Source: Pterobdella sp. o SKG-2022 (Eukaryota; Annelida; Clitellata; Hirudinida; Piscicolidae). From it: a stretch of DNA of 64,000 nucleotides. This document shows positions 1 through 11,799 of the stretch, piece after piece. Below the pieces are notes generated by a model. The model saw nothing but the letters and a program-made list of their open reading frames with translations. It had not been told where the DNA came from and did no database searches. Location: contig OZ038320.1 of NCBI GenBank assembly GCA_964035795.1, positions 15,424,030-15,488,029 on the forward strand, given 5' to 3'. Position numbers and translations under genes: made by a program. Position 1 is the first letter of the stretch. The number at the start of each line of letters is the position of its first letter.

Positions 1-1867
1 CACTGTTCTTTCACAGTTGAAATGTAATTCAAATTTAATGACTCCTTCGTATAGTTGTAGTTTTATTAATGCCGGATTGTACAAAACTGAAGAAAATTGG
101 AGTTGCGAAAAAAATACTAAAATTAGCAGCAGTAGAATAGATTTAAAATATTCAAAGTTTGAACCTGATGAAAGATTGATAAATAAATATAATATAGATA
201 AATATCAAATAGATTATAAAAAGTCCGAAAAAGATAATTTTGCGATCAGTGTCACTTATGTAAAATCCAAAATAAGTTTCATGAAATCTCTTTCGAATTG
301 TAGTTTAAAAATCGAAAATTTAAAAAAAGATTTCTACCATATCCGAAACTTCAACAATCAGCATCCTAATTTCAATATTGAAATCTTGCCAGTTATAAAT
401 GTTGAAATGAATGTTTCTCAAGGACAACATATTGAACCAGGTACATTTATAATATGCTTTTGCAAAAATTTTCTTGAAGTGGATTACGAAATAAGTATTC
501 CTAAACTGAATTCAAGCTTCAGAAAAAATATGATCCGTTTAACAAAACCGGGGATTTACGATATAGAATGTGCCGCGAAAAATGGCTTGAGCAAAGAAAA
601 AGTTAAATTTATCGTTAAAAATGTCAAAGTTATTAATTCAAGTTCAAGCAAGGTATGCACAAAAACCGATGCTTCTGTCTGCGGAAATTATGTTTTAAAG
701 GTTTTTGAAAAAAAATTGTTCGAACACTTTTCAAAAAAACAATATAATTTTTTTTGCAAGCTATATGCACAATTTGAAACATGTTTAAATCAACTTAATC
801 ATTGTAGAAATTCCTTAGACTTGAATTTTTTAATATTAACATATAAGCATTATTGTGCTTCTGGATATATACGTAGTAAGCCAATGAGCATTCCTATTGA
901 ACTCAACTACCCTCATTTGTTGATGAGAAAGTACCTATTTTTAGATTCACTAAATCCAAAAAATGTCATATCAATAGAACTGTTCGAAAATTTAACAATT
1001 TTTGAAAAAATAGTCTTTTCCTATTGTGACCGATTACATAAAACTGCATATTCCTTTGCTAGAGAATCTTTCGCTCGTATCAGTAAAAATGAAAAGACTG
1101 TAACATGGTCGAGAATATTATACTCAAAGCTTTATGGTTTGGATTTAGAAGTTTTTGATAGAATTAGAATATCTGGTAATGATAAAGAGATTATACTAAG
1201 TAATTGCTCCAAATTAAATAGATCTGATAGAAAAATTTGTCAAGCTTTTAAATATTGCTTAAAAATTCACACATACATGATGAGAATCTATCATTATGGA
1301 TTTATTTATTTAGAAAATAATGAAACATTTTTGAAAGATTTTTGTGAAATTGAGGAATCGGATCTAGTTATGTGTGAAAATGAGTTAGTTAGCTTGTGTG
1401 AAGATACTGTTCAATTACTCATAACACCTTTTCGATCAATCCAATCAACACTTTGTAAATTCACTATTGCCTCGAAATTTCTTCATTATCAATCAACTTG
1501 TTTCAATAAGTTAGAGGATGAAAGAAATCCTCCATACAAATGCGCTCTGAAGTTTGATAAAAAATTGTACAAAATACACGATTTAGAAAGAAAAAACCAA
1601 GAAGAATCAATATGTATGGAAGTAAAAAATTTTTTGAAATGTATTAAAAAGCATGCAAAAAACAAATGTAAAGATAAAATGGCTGCGCAAATTCAGCTGT
1701 CTCTTACAAGAGCTATAATGGCACATGGTTTAAAAAACTTTTTTTGCGATGGAGCCTTTCAACGTTTTGATGTAACATTTGATTTTCTTTCCCATAATAC
1801 ACCTTTGAGATCAAACAATATTATGTTAAAATTTATAACTATTTCTGTTGTCAAATACTTCATTTGA
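1..1867 (+). CDS. Cys-rich, probably extracellular protein of unknown family (5' partial)
   Basis: One long reading frame ends in TGA at 1867 and is open to the left edge. A splice acceptor is possible at 15-16 (pyrimidine-rich tract then CAG), so the true start probably lies upstream; no ATG is preferred here. Counting from the codon at 17, residues about 125-205 have the alternating pattern of a PKD/Ig-like beta sandwich. The region from about 215 to the end is helical and has many regularly spaced cysteines in three roughly similar blocks, ending with a C-x8-C-x8-C type segment. This recalls nematode CPG4/DUF19-type secreted modules, but I cannot show homology. The spaced cysteines suggest disulfides and secretion, though no signal peptide is visible because the N-terminus is missing. 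A second, broken copy of the 3' end lies at 5268-11520. The ORF length and consistent coding character make it a real gene; its function is unknown. Confidence 0.75.
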   Translation, partial: TVLSQLKCNSNLMTPSYSCSFINAGLYKTEENWSCEKNTKISSSRIDLKYSKFEPDERLINKYNIDKYQIDYKKSEKDNFAISVTYVKSKISFMKSLSNCSLKIENLKKDFYHIRNFNNQHPNFNIEILPVINVEMNVSQGQHIEPGTFIICFCKNFLEVDYEISIPKLNSSFRKNMIRLTKPGIYDIECAAKNGLSKEKVKFIVKNVKVINSSSSKVCTKTDASVCGNYVLKVFEKKLFEHFSKKQYNFFCKLYAQFETCLNQLNHCRNSLDLNFLILTYKHYCASGYIRSKPMSIPIELNYPHLLMRKYLFLDSLNPKNVISIELFENLTIFEKIVFSYCDRLHKTAYSFARESFARISKNEKTVTWSRILYSKLYGLDLEVFDRIRISGNDKEIILSNCSKLNRSDRKICQAFKYCLKIHTYMMRIYHYGFIYLENNETFLKDFCEIEESDLVMCENELVSLCEDTVQLLITPFRSIQSTLCKFTIASKFLHYQSTCFNKLEDERNPPYKCALKFDKKLYKIHDLERKNQEESICMEVKNFLKCIKKHAKNKCKDKMAAQIQLSLTRAIMAHGLKNFFCDGAFQRFDVTFDFLSHNTPLRSNNIMLKFITISVVKYFI

Positions 1868-2035
1868 ATATATAGTTGGTTGGAACATTGACAAAAAATA
1901 ATAAATATATTTAAATATTAGTATATGGTTGAAATTTTTCAAAAATATTAAATTTTAATTTTAAATAAAAATATAAAGTTTGCAATTATCTGTTACCTTT
2001 CTTATTGGTTTTTTTTTTAAAATAAAGCCTGTAAG

Positions 2036-2038
<3 letters not shown>
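1868..2038 (+). other. 3' UTR and poly(A) signals of the left gene
   Basis: AT-rich sequence after the stop codon. AATAAA occurs at 1900-1905 and again at 2021-2026. The same stretch is repeated at about 11360-11520, including the second AATAAA, so the duplicated unit included the 3' end of the transcript. Confidence 0.5.
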
Positions 2039-2068
<30 letters not shown>

Positions 2069-2070
2069 TA
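2039..2070 (+). repeat. (TAA)n tail of the L2 element
   Basis: About ten TAA units directly abut the 3' end of the minus-strand L2 LINE. Read on the element strand this is (TTA)n, the usual microsatellite tail of L2-clade LINEs, which lack poly(A). Confidence 0.8.
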
Positions 2071-5060
2071 GTTATGTGTGTAGCGCCTTTTACGAGTCGT
2101 TCAAAGGCGCTCTGCTATGAACTGCTTGACAAAATAGGTTTTTTAATTTCTAAGAAAAATAGGATGGGAAAAAGATTTAAAATTAGGAGGAAGAGAGTTC
2201 CAGAGAAGTGGACCAGAAAAAGAAAAAGCAGATTTAGCCTAGAAGTGAGAGAAAGATAATGAAAAGTTGAGAACGAGTAGAGGACCGTAGGCCGGCACGT
2301 TTAGGAAGGAGTAAGATGTTAGAAAGATAGGAAAGCAAAGTAGAATGAGAAATTTTGTACATGAGAGTACAGATTTTGAAAAAAAAGCGAAAGTGAGGAG
2401 GTAGCCAGTGAAGATCGACAAGAGATAGAGAGATATGAGAGAATTTAGGAGTATGAGAGACCAGGCGTGCAGAAGAGTTGAAAGCTTTAATTAGAGGGTA
2501 GAGAATAGGTTTAGGAAGATTAAAGTACATAGAGTTCCAGTAATCAAGTCGGGAGAGAACAAGAGGGCAGACAAGAATTTTAAGAGAGGCATCATCGAGA
2601 TAAGAAGAGATCTGTCTGATACAACTTAGGTGAAAAAAACAAAAAGAAGCAACAGAGAGGGTTTGAAGATTAAAAGAAAGAGAAGAATCAAGGAGAAAGC
2701 CAAAACAGCGAATAGCGGAGGAGGGATAGATAGTTAGGTCAGAGATCATAATGGGAGGTAGAGAGGAAAGAAGAGATTTAGCCTTAGAAAGATAGATAAA
2801 ATTAAATTTCGAGGGATTAAGTTTTAGATGCATGGAATCACTCCATGAAAGAATAGAAGAAAAACAGAGAATAAGCCTTTCAGGAGTAGAAGAAAGGGAA
2901 GAAAAAGAAAAAAAAAGAGAAGATGTAGGTATCGCCGGCAAAAAGCTGACTTTGAAAAGAGAAAGATTCGATGAGACAAGGGAAATGAGAGGTATAAAGA
3001 ATAAAGAGAAGAGGTTCAAAAACAGATCTCTGAGAAACACCAAAAAGAACAGAGAGAGGAGAAGAAGAGTTGTTAACAGAAACAGCGGAGGAACGGTTAG
3101 AAAGATAGTAGGTAGGCCAGGAAAGTGAGGAGCCGAAAATACCGAAAAAGGAGTTGAGCTGCTGCAGCAAAAGTGAGTGGTCAACAGTATCAAAAGTAGA
3201 AGAGAAGTCAAGAGAAAGGAGAAGAGAAAGCTTATCAGAGTCAGAAGCTAGAAAAGCATCATTAGAGATTTTTAGAAGGCAGGTTTCAGTAGAGTGAGAA
3301 GGTCGAAAGCCGGATTGGGTAGAGGGAAGAAGATTGTTAGGAAAAAGAAAGTTTGAAAGTTGGAGGTAAACAGCTCTTTCGAGAATTTTGGAGAGAGAGG
3401 AAAGGTTAGAAATAAGACGTTAGTTGGAGATGATAGAAGGTTTTTTTAGTATTGGAGTAACGATAGATGATTTAAAGGAGGTGGAAAATTTAGAAGTAGC
3501 TAGAGAAAGATTAATAAGATTGAGAACAATGGGAAAGAAGAAAGAGGAGATTATTAAGAATTTTTGGAGGAATAAGGTCAAGGTAGCAGGAAGATGAAGA
3601 TACAGATTTGATGATGGAGATGAGGTCTGTGAAGGTGATGGGTGAAAAATGAGAATGAGAGACAGAGGCAGGAGAAGACGCTGGAGGAGTGTGAGATGAT
3701 GAGCGATTAGTTCTAATAGAAAGAATCTTGTTGTGGAAATAGTCCTGAAAATCTTGAAAAGAAAAAGGAGGAGAAAACAGAGTTGATGGAAGAAATAAGA
3801 AAATTTGAGTGTGGAGTGGAGGAGAGAGCGATAGGTTTATAGGTGAGAAAGCCAAAGAACATGAGAGGAAGAAGAGGGAGAGGAACGATAAGAACGTTCG
3901 AGCTTGCGTAAAGTACGTTTGGATGTGACGCATTCACCCTCAAACCAAGGAGCTTGGAACGAGGAAAGATAGTAGGTAAAAGATTTAATGGGAAGAAACA
4001 CATTCAAAGTATTAGTGAGAAGAGAGTCTAGAGCAAGAACAAAGTCATCAACATCAGTGAAAGAAGATTCAAAAGAAGAAGCCGAAAGAAGTTGGATGAA
4101 CAGTGTTTTGTCGAGTTGAGACCAAGAACGAGTAGATACCTTGACAGTAGAGAAGAGTTTGATGGGGCTGGCAGGGAAAAAAGATTGAATAAAGTAGTGA
4201 TCAGAGAAGGAGACTGGGTGAGCAAAAATACTAATGGGTTTGATAAAGGATGATGTGATGAAAAAATCAATGGTGTTGCCAGAGGAATGAGAGAAAGTGA
4301 CAGTGTTGGGAAAGATTAAATAGTTCAAGAAGTTCCAGAAATTTGTTAGTGTAGAAATTAGTTTTGATGTTAAATTGGATGTTGAAGTCACCTACAATAT
4401 AAAAGGGAGAGGAAAAAGAATATAAAAAATTCAAGTAAAGCAGAGAAACCATTAATAAATGAAGAGAGAGAAGAAGGAGGTCGATAAATAACAGCAATAA
4501 ACAGGGTGAAAGTAACAAGAAGAGACAAAGGATTTAAAAAATTTAAAATTAGGATGAAAAGTTTTAAAAGAGGAAAAGGTAGCTTTGTAAAAAAGACAGA
4601 TTCCTCCATAAGTGGAAAAAGAGGTAGAAAGGGGATTTTGAGGAGCATAAGCAAGTTCAAAAAATGAATAAGAGGGAGGACAAACAGAGATGAGAGAAGG
4701 AGAAGAAGCAGATTCATGCCAGGTCTCACTGAAAGCTAGAAAGTCAAGGTTGGAGTCAGAAAGGAGATTAAAAACATGAATAAATTTTTTATTAAGAGAT
4801 CTTATGTTAAGAAAAGATATATTAATGGATTTAAGAAATTTAGAAGAGTTATGAGATGAGTTGGATGAATTAGAATTGAGAAAAAAAGATTTAGGTTTTA
4901 GGTGAGAGAAGGAGATAAGAGAGGAGTGAAGGAAGTTAGAACTGGAGAAAGTAGAAATAGTGGATGATGAAATACTATTGAGAACAGAAGAACTACAAAA
5001 TTTGAGATTGAAGTCTGAGGAGGAGAAGAAGAGAATTTAGAGAGACTAAGTAGAAAATCC
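2071..5060 (-). mobile_element. L2-clade LINE, degenerate
   Basis: Reading the minus strand from about 5060 down gives an EN domain (GDFN motif near 4380), then SDHY near 4200, then a linker ending in an APWF-type motif near 3945. The RT domain follows: a conserved LDLIPP segment near 3570, AFR..HSTETCLL near 3290, the QGS-type box altered to SQRSVFEPLLF near 3020, FADD altered to FAGD near 2940, LSRLDYWNS near 2540, LHWLPPHFR near 2400 and GPLLWNSLPP near 2210. This order is that of L2 elements. Frameshifts and stops break the frame repeatedly. The element is strongly purine-rich on the + strand. The 5' boundary is approximate. Confidence 0.85.
2083..2110 (-). repeat. L2 3'-terminal hairpin
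   Basis: GCGCCTTT (2083-2090) and AAAGGCGC (2103-2110) form a perfect 8-bp stem with a 12-nt loop, immediately before the (TTA)n tail. L2 elements of other animals end in a similar GCGC hairpin that their reverse transcriptase is thought to recognise. Confidence 0.75.
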
Positions 5061-5267
5061 CGAAAACAGGGCATAGGTTTAGAGCAAATACGAGGAACAG
5101 AAGAGAAGAAGAAAAGAATTAAAGTTTTTTAAAAAAATAATAATTAAATAGACTAATAAAAAAAATTGAAAATGAAATACATTAAAAAAGAGAAAAAACA
5201 GTTCATAGCAAAAACAAACCGATAAAACGGCTGGTAAAAGTACACTTTTTTTTTTCAAATGAATTTT
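5061..5267. other. AT-rich spacer
   Basis: Sequence between the approximate 5' end of the L2 LINE and the start of the duplicated gene fragment. It holds A-runs and T-runs; some of it may be L2 5' UTR. No gene is visible. Confidence 0.4.
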
Positions 5268-5350
5268 CAAAAAGAATCAATATGTATAGAAGTAACAAAT
5301 TTTTTAAAATGTATTAAAGAGCATGTAAAGAACAAATGTAAAAAACAAAA
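5268..5350 (+). pseudogene. Duplicate 3' fragment of the left gene, part 1
   Basis: About 75 bases align closely to 1609-1680, near the C-terminus of the left gene (CMEVKNFLKCIKK region). The match stops exactly where the inverted-repeat element begins at 5351 and resumes at 11163. The bases 5343-5350 (AAACAAAA) look like one copy of an 8-bp target duplication; the undisturbed site in the left gene reads AGATAAAA. Confidence 0.85.
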
Positions 5351-5453
5351 AGTGTCCATTGTCCTGTGGTTCAAAATGCGCAGTCGATTAAAACACACAA
5401 GCCACAACCTCACAAACACATATTTGATTGGTTGACAAAAATTTACAAAATAA
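5351..5453 (+). repeat. Left terminal inverted repeat
   Basis: Begins AGTGTCCATTGTCCTGTGG and matches the reverse complement of 11060-11162 over about 103 bp with a few transitions and single-base changes. Confidence 0.9.
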
Positions 5454-6208
5454 ATGAAAAAATTCATTTATTTGAAAATTATTAATCATTAAATAATATT
5501 TAAATATAAAAATTTGTTCAACAATAAAATTAAGTAAAGATTAAACGCTCAAAAACATACGATTTATTGTAATCATCTAGGAGTGTTATGCTTGCGGTAA
5601 TATAGCTACGAATTAAAGCTTGCGGCAAGCGAAAAAGCTTGCTATATTTTCTTTGCACGCCAATATGATCTTTTTTGTTATATATACCAAATAATACATT
5701 TTAAAAAAACATACTCATTTTTTTTATATATAATTTTTATTCTTTAGTAAAATCTTAAATACACAAAAACGACACGGAATTATTTTTTAATATTTATTAA
5801 AGATTAACAATGTTTCCAGAATAGTCTGTTATAGTTTCGATCTGTAAAAATAAATTGAAAACATCAAGTGTTTGCAAATTTTTTGATCAAAAATTGATAA
5901 TATTCAATTGCCTGTGGGTAACTTTGACAAATCCCTTTTGTGTGGTTACGAATTATCTTTTCGAATATTGCTTCATTGTTTTCTGAAATAGTCTAAACTT
6001 TAACAATAATATTACGAATAATACATATGTTCTTTTATAAAATTTTAATTTTACTTTCTTCCAGACTCTTTTTTAGAATATTTTTTTCTTCTCTTGAAGG
6101 TTTTTGGAAAAAAAATTTCTTCCTCTTTCTAAACAATACTTTTGGAAATACTTTTTTTCCATTATTATTTTTATTATTTTTATCATTATCATCACTATTA
6201 TTATTATT
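5454..6208. other. MULE interior, no clear gene
   Basis: AT-rich sequence inside the inverted-repeat element. Near 5600-5650 there is a small imperfect palindrome with AAGCTTGC repeated. No supported coding sequence; it may be decayed transposase 3' sequence and non-coding end. Confidence 0.5.
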
Positions 6209-6780
<572 letters not shown>

Positions 6781-6794
6781 AAGCTATAATTTAT

Positions 6795-7018
6795 TATTCT
6801 TCCTGAAAATTGTATATGACTACAAATAGTTCTTTTCAACGAAAAGTCCATACAGGAACAGTTAAATATGTGCTCGCAAAAAGCACAATCTTTACATTTC
6901 AAACAACAATTGGTGAGACTTCATTCAAGTAATAATTTTTCTATTATAAAACTTTCATTATTACTAAATAATTCAAGCTGACTTTCTTTTATGATGTTTT
7001 TATTAATGTTATACGCAA
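6795..7018 (-). pseudogene. MULE transposase fragment with SWIM zinc finger
   Basis: On the minus strand the frame reads C-x2-C-x2-C-x-H followed by NCSCMDFSLKRTICSHI (6900 down to about 6815). This is the C-x-C-x(n)-C-x-H pattern of the SWIM finger, in the context seen in MULE-type transposases. A stop at 6921-6923 interrupts the upstream frame, which otherwise continues to about 7018, where the LINE begins. Downstream it runs into the trinucleotide block. It supports assigning the surrounding 5.8 kb element to the Mutator group. Confidence 0.65.
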
Positions 7019-10000
7019 CTATGGATTAAATAGCTCCACTGCCTTAAAGACAGCAGTTGGCTCTGCAAAGGCTAAGGGAGTAAACCCCGACAGAGAACCT
7101 GGAGCGCAGTCCCACAGGCAGGCATGAACCGTAATCATGTTTTGGCAACTGTTGTAGTCAACCTGGTACCAGATGTACTGGTTCTCCATTTCTCTGGATT
7201 TTACCAGCAAGACCGAGAGGGGGATTTTGATGCTTGGGCGACACAGTTTCTCCATAGAGCTGCCCAGGCTAGCACTCTGGAAAGGACACTTCAGCTGCAT
7301 CGCGATGCAAGAAGCAACACAAGGAATGGCAGTTACCGGTTATAAGTCACTGCTCGTTTGGCGTAGAGCTAGACGCCAGAGGTCGTTTTTGACGGTAAGA
7401 GAGGTTTTTCAGCTTTACTGGACAGGTACCGCCTGCCTCAAGCTGAGCAGCTCTCAGCCAGTAAGGTATTGTCCCGCCACTGGCCACTTGCCATACTGGG
7501 CGCTTAGGGGATAGGATTTCTCCAATAAGTGGTCAGTAACTTCTGCACCAAAGAATAAACATAAAAGTGACAAAAAACCAGCATTCGTTCTTGGATGCTG
7601 AAATGTCAAGACTATGCTGACTGGCTTGTCTAGTGCCCCTGACTCGATTTCGGAAATAGGGAAAACAGCAGCTATCAACAATGAGCTGCTACGGCTTCAG
7701 GTAGATAAAGCAGCATTACAAGAGACGCGACTTGCTGAATCAGGGAGTCTTAAAGAGTCAGACTACACATTCTCTTGGCAAGGAAAGAAAGAAGATGAGC
7801 AAAGGCAGCATGGTGTCGGCTTTGCTGTGCGCAACACACTCTTTGACAAACTTCAGTTAGGCCACCAAGCAACTGAACGCCTCATGTCACTAGCCATCAA
7901 CACAGCTGAAAGCCCAATCAACCTGCTGTGTGTCTATGCACCAACACTCGCAGCTTCTGTGGAAGTCAAAGATGAGTCAACTAGACTCACTCATCCAAGG
8001 TATCAGCAGACGGAAAAATCTCATAATACTGGGTGACTTCAATGCACGTGTCGGCAGTGACAACGAGGCTTGGCCGAACTGCCTGGGTAATTTTGGCGTA
8101 AGAAAATGCAATGACAACGGCCAAAGACTGCTGGTACTGTGCTCATTTCAAGAGCTATGTGTCACCAACACATTTTTCTGCACCAAGAAACATCACAGAG
8201 TGTCTTGACGTCACACAAGGTCCAAACACTGGCACCAGCTAGACCTGATCATCACCAGACGCAGATTCCTCCAAAGCTTCATCATCACCAGAACGTACCA
8301 CAGTGCAGACTGTGATACTGACCATTGCTGCAAAGTCAAATTGCAACCAAACAACCTAGAACAGCTAAGGTTGATGTCAGCAAGACCAAACACCCAGATA
8401 AAGCAGTCACTTTTTCTTCCACCTTCGATTCACTTTTCGACACCACATACGGCTTGCCTGGCGCGGAACTGTGGAACAACATAAAAACAGCCACTCACTC
8501 AGCTGCCATTTCTGCCTTTGGAAAGAAAAAAAGCCAAAAAAATGACTGGTACACAAAAAACTCTGAGAAATTGGACCCCTTCGTTCAAACTAAACACAAG
8601 GCCTTGCAGGCATACAAAGACCGACCAACTCAAGTTAATCTATCAGTGCTGCAATCAGCTAGAAACCAAGCCAAATCCATGGTCGGAGAATGTGTAAATG
8701 ACTACTGATTCAATCTCTGCAGTGCAGTCCAGCAAGCGTCAGATATAGGCAACATCAAAGCTATGTACAATGGTATCAAGAAAGCAATTGGCCCAACCAT
8801 TTCGAAAAGTGCTCCACTCAAATCTAAGTCAGGTGATATGATATTCGACAAGACCAAAAAACTTGAAAAATGGGTAGAAAACTGCTCCGAGCTCTATCCA
8901 AGTGAGAACACAGTTAGTCAGTCTGCGCTTGAAGCCATAGAACGTCTCACAACACTGCAGAAGCTTGATGACCCCCCATCTCTTGAAGAGGTCTCAAAAG
9001 AAATTGATCACTTTCCTTCAGGGAAAGCCTCAGGCAAAGACGGCATTCCAGGGGAAATGATCAAAGCTGGCAAGTTGAGCCTTCTGGAACCGCTGCACAA
9101 TCTACTGCTCAAATGCTGGGAAGAAGGTGAAATACCCCAAGAAATGAGAGACGCAAACATCATCACCCTCTATAAGAACAAGGGGAACCGCAGCGACTGC
9201 AATAATTACAGAGGCATTTCACTCTTGAGCATCGTTGGCAAGCTGTTTGCACGGATCATCCTGCGGCGACTTCAAGTACTGGCAGAAAGAATAAACCCAG
9301 AATCGCAATGTGGTTTCAGATCAAAAAGGTCGACTGTTGACATGATTTTCTCTCAACGCCAACTACAAAAAAAATTTCGAAAACAAAACCAACCACTGTA
9401 CCTTGCTTTTATTGACTTGACTAAAGCGTTTGACCTAGTCAGTAGAGATGGTCTCTTCAAAATGATGGCCATCATTGGCTGCCCACCAAAGGTGTAGAGC
9501 CTGATTAAGTCTTTTCACGACAGCATGCTGAGTACCGTACAGTTTGTCGGCGAAATCTCAAACGCATTTGGAATTAAGAGCGGTGTGAAACAAGGCTGCG
9601 TACTTGCATCCACCCTTTTTGGCATTTTCTTTGCTTTGCTTCTAAAGCACGCATTTGGAGCATCAAGCCACAATGTCTACCTCCACACAAGAACAGATGG
9701 CCGCCTCTTCAACATCGCTCGTCTACGCTCCAAGTCGAAGATAAGTAAAGTCACAGTCAAAGATTTGCTTTTTGCAGACGACGCAGCTATTGCCTTTTAT
9801 ACTCAGAATGGTTTGTAGCGACTAATGGACCGTTTGTCAAACGCATGCGATCAGTTCAGTCTGACCATTAGTCTAAAGAAGACTCAGGTAATGGGCCAAG
9901 CAATACCAATATCACCTACCATCAGAATAAACGAGAAAGATTAGCAAGTTGTCAATCAGTTCCAGTATTTAGGCTCAACAACAACCGACTCGTTATCGTT

Positions 10001-10763
10001 AGATACAGAGATCAGCAAACGCATTGGAAAAGCCGCAACGACTCTGGCTAAGCTCACCAAGCAGGTTTAGGATAACAAACAGCTCACTATCACCACCAAA
10101 GTCAAAGTCTCCCGGACCTATGTCATCAGTACCCTGCTTTACGGCAGCGAATCTTGGGCGACCTATGCGCATCAGGAAAGGAAACTTCAAACCTTCTATA
10201 TGAGGTGCCTGCGCAGAATTCTTTGTATCACTTGGCAGAACAAAGTCACCAACACCGAAGTCCTCGTCAAGCCAGACATACCCTCCATGTACACCCTCCT
10301 TCGACAGAGACGTTTTCACTGGATAGGCCATGTGCATAGAATGGATGATGGACGCATACCGAAAGATTGTACAGCGAACTCACAACAGGCAAGCGCAAAA
10401 AAGGTCGTCCACACCTTCGCTTCATGGATGTCTGCAAGCGTGACATGAAGGCATGCGGTATAGACACAGAAAACTGGGAGGAACTTGCTGCAAACAGATC
10501 AACCTGGAAGTCTACAATATTCAAGGGACTGTCTTACGGTGAAGGAAAAATGACTGAACAAGCATCAGTTAAAAGACTTCAAAGGAAGGCCAGCCTGCAC
10601 ACATCCGTCGAACAACAAAACAACGCACCAGTCTTCATCTGCCTAAACTGTGGCCGACACTGCAAATCAAAAATCGGCCTCTACAGCCACAACAGACGGT
10701 GCACGACAAGTTCTTCAAAAGGCGCAATTCCATAGTCTACGACTGAAGGATGCCACAATTATT
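7019..10763 (+). mobile_element. LINE family C, copy 1, near full length but broken
   Basis: The 5' leader (GCTAAGGGAGTAAACCCCGA near 7070) matches the leader of the minus-strand copy at 24700. An EN domain follows from about 7600: the WNV motif has a stop for W, then ALQETRLAESG, and GDFNARVGSDNEAW near 8035. The RT domain spans 8763-9830, with NNYRGISLLSIVGKLFARI, QCGFRSKRSTVDMIF, FIDLTKAFD, GVKQGC and LLFADDAA. The C-terminal thumb has RFHWIGHVHRMDDG, and a terminal C-x2-C-x12-H-type finger lies near 10640-10700. Stops at about 8206, 8706, 9496 and 9816, plus frameshifts, inactivate it. It ends near the GACTGAAGGATGCC box at 10741. It lies inside the MULE. Confidence 0.88.
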
Positions 10764-11059
10764 GAGCGTGTGTAAGTTTACTGATTCTCTAAGCTTTTTC
10801 AATATTTCACTTTGATTTGCAGTCCTTAGACTGCTACTAATTTTTTTGTCCATTCTTTCAACTTTTAAATTAGGTCAACACAAATATAAAAAAGTATTTC
10901 AAAATGTTTCATAATGTACATACCCCAACCTGAAGATTATTATTAACGTTCACTTTAAGATTTTACAAAACAATAAAAATTCTGAATAGAAAAATAAAAT
11001 TAGTATTTTATTTAAAATTATAGTATTTGATATAAATATATATATATATATAATTTAAA
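10764..11059 (-). other. MULE interior, right side
   Basis: Short open stretches on the minus strand (around 10860-10770) may be decayed transposase, rich in Lys, Ser and Glu. An (AT)n run lies at 11037-11052. No intact gene. Confidence 0.35.
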
Positions 11060-11162
11060 TTATTTTGTGAATTTTTGTCAACCAATCAATTATGTTTTTG
11101 TGAGGTTGTGGCTTGTGTGTTTTGATTGACTGCGCATTTTGAACCACAGGATAATGAACACT
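11060..11162 (-). repeat. Right terminal inverted repeat
   Basis: Reverse complement begins AGTGTTCATTATCCTGTGG and pairs with 5351-5453. It is followed by AAATAAAA (11163-11170), the second target-duplication copy. Confidence 0.9.
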
Positions 11163-11520
11163 AAATAAAATGGCTGCGCAAATTCAGCTGTCTCTCACAA
11201 GAGCTATAATGGCACATGGTTTAAAAAACTTTTTTTGCGACGTAGCCTTCAACGTTTTGATGTAACATTTGATTTTTTTTCCAATAATACACTTTTGAGA
11301 TCAAACAATATTATGTTAAAATTTATAACTATTTCTGTTATCAAATACTTCATTTGAATATATAGTTGGTTGGAACATTAACAAAAAATAATAAATATAT
11401 TTAAATATTAGTATATGGTTGAAATTTTTCAAAAAGATTAAATTTTAATTTTAAATAAAAGTATAAAGTTTTCAATTATCTGTTACCTTTCTTATTGGTT
11501 TCTTTTGAAAATAAAGCCAG
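11163..11520 (+). pseudogene. Duplicate 3' fragment of the left gene, part 2
   Basis: Nearly identical to about 1676-2030, covering the last 60 codons, stop and 3' UTR. A one-base deletion relative to 1750-1760 (CGACGTAGCCTTCAACG versus CGATGGAGCCTTTCAACG) shifts the frame, so it cannot make the original C-terminus. The copy ends just upstream of the Imp start and includes an AATAAA at about 11511. Confidence 0.88.
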
Positions 11521-11627
11521 TAACGTTGATTTATAATTTGAGATACGTTGAATTTCTATCTTTTAAATTTAAAAATTTTTGATAAATATTTCAATTTTCT
11601 TATCGCTATTTAAATTTTCTAAAAAAA
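11521..11627 (+). promoter_or_regulatory. Presumed 5' UTR/promoter side of the Imp gene
   Basis: About 107 bp between the duplicated 3' UTR and the first ATG. AT-rich with no clear TATA box or initiator I can rely on. The start context is seven A bases before ATG. Confidence 0.35.
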
Positions 11628-11799
11628 ATGTACCGGGTCTATCTCGGAAACCTAGATCAAAGTGCTACAGAAGAAGACTTGCAAAAACTATTTTTTAAGC
11701 ACGATTTGGTCCCTTCTAATATATTAATTAAAAAAGGATTTGGCTTTGTTGAGTGCCCAGATCAGAGCACTTTTGACAAAACAATCGACAAGTTAAACG
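11628..11799 (+). CDS. IGF2BP: Imp exon 1: start and RRM1
   Basis: Starts at ATG 11628. Encodes RNP2 (VYLGNL) and RNP1 (KGFGFVEC) and ends in phase 1 before GTATGA. Read-through into the intron gives 17 more residues and a stop at 11853-11855, but splicing to 11870 restores the family-like RRM1 end. Confidence 0.9.

Noticed and set aside
2039..2070. Possible CRISPR-like or other array from regular short repeats
   Set aside because: It is a plain TAA microsatellite at the end of an L2 LINE with no spacers, in a eukaryotic context.
2832..3128. Arg/Glu/Lys-rich + strand frame as a gene
   Set aside because: It is the shadow of the T/C-rich minus-strand L2 LINE; the minus frame shows the conserved RT motifs.
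7600..9820. In-frame TGA and TAG codons at conserved W or L positions, suggesting a variant genetic code
   Set aside because: The same LINE also has frameshifts and other stops, while the Imp exons and the left gene use TGA and TAA normally. Decay is the simpler reading.
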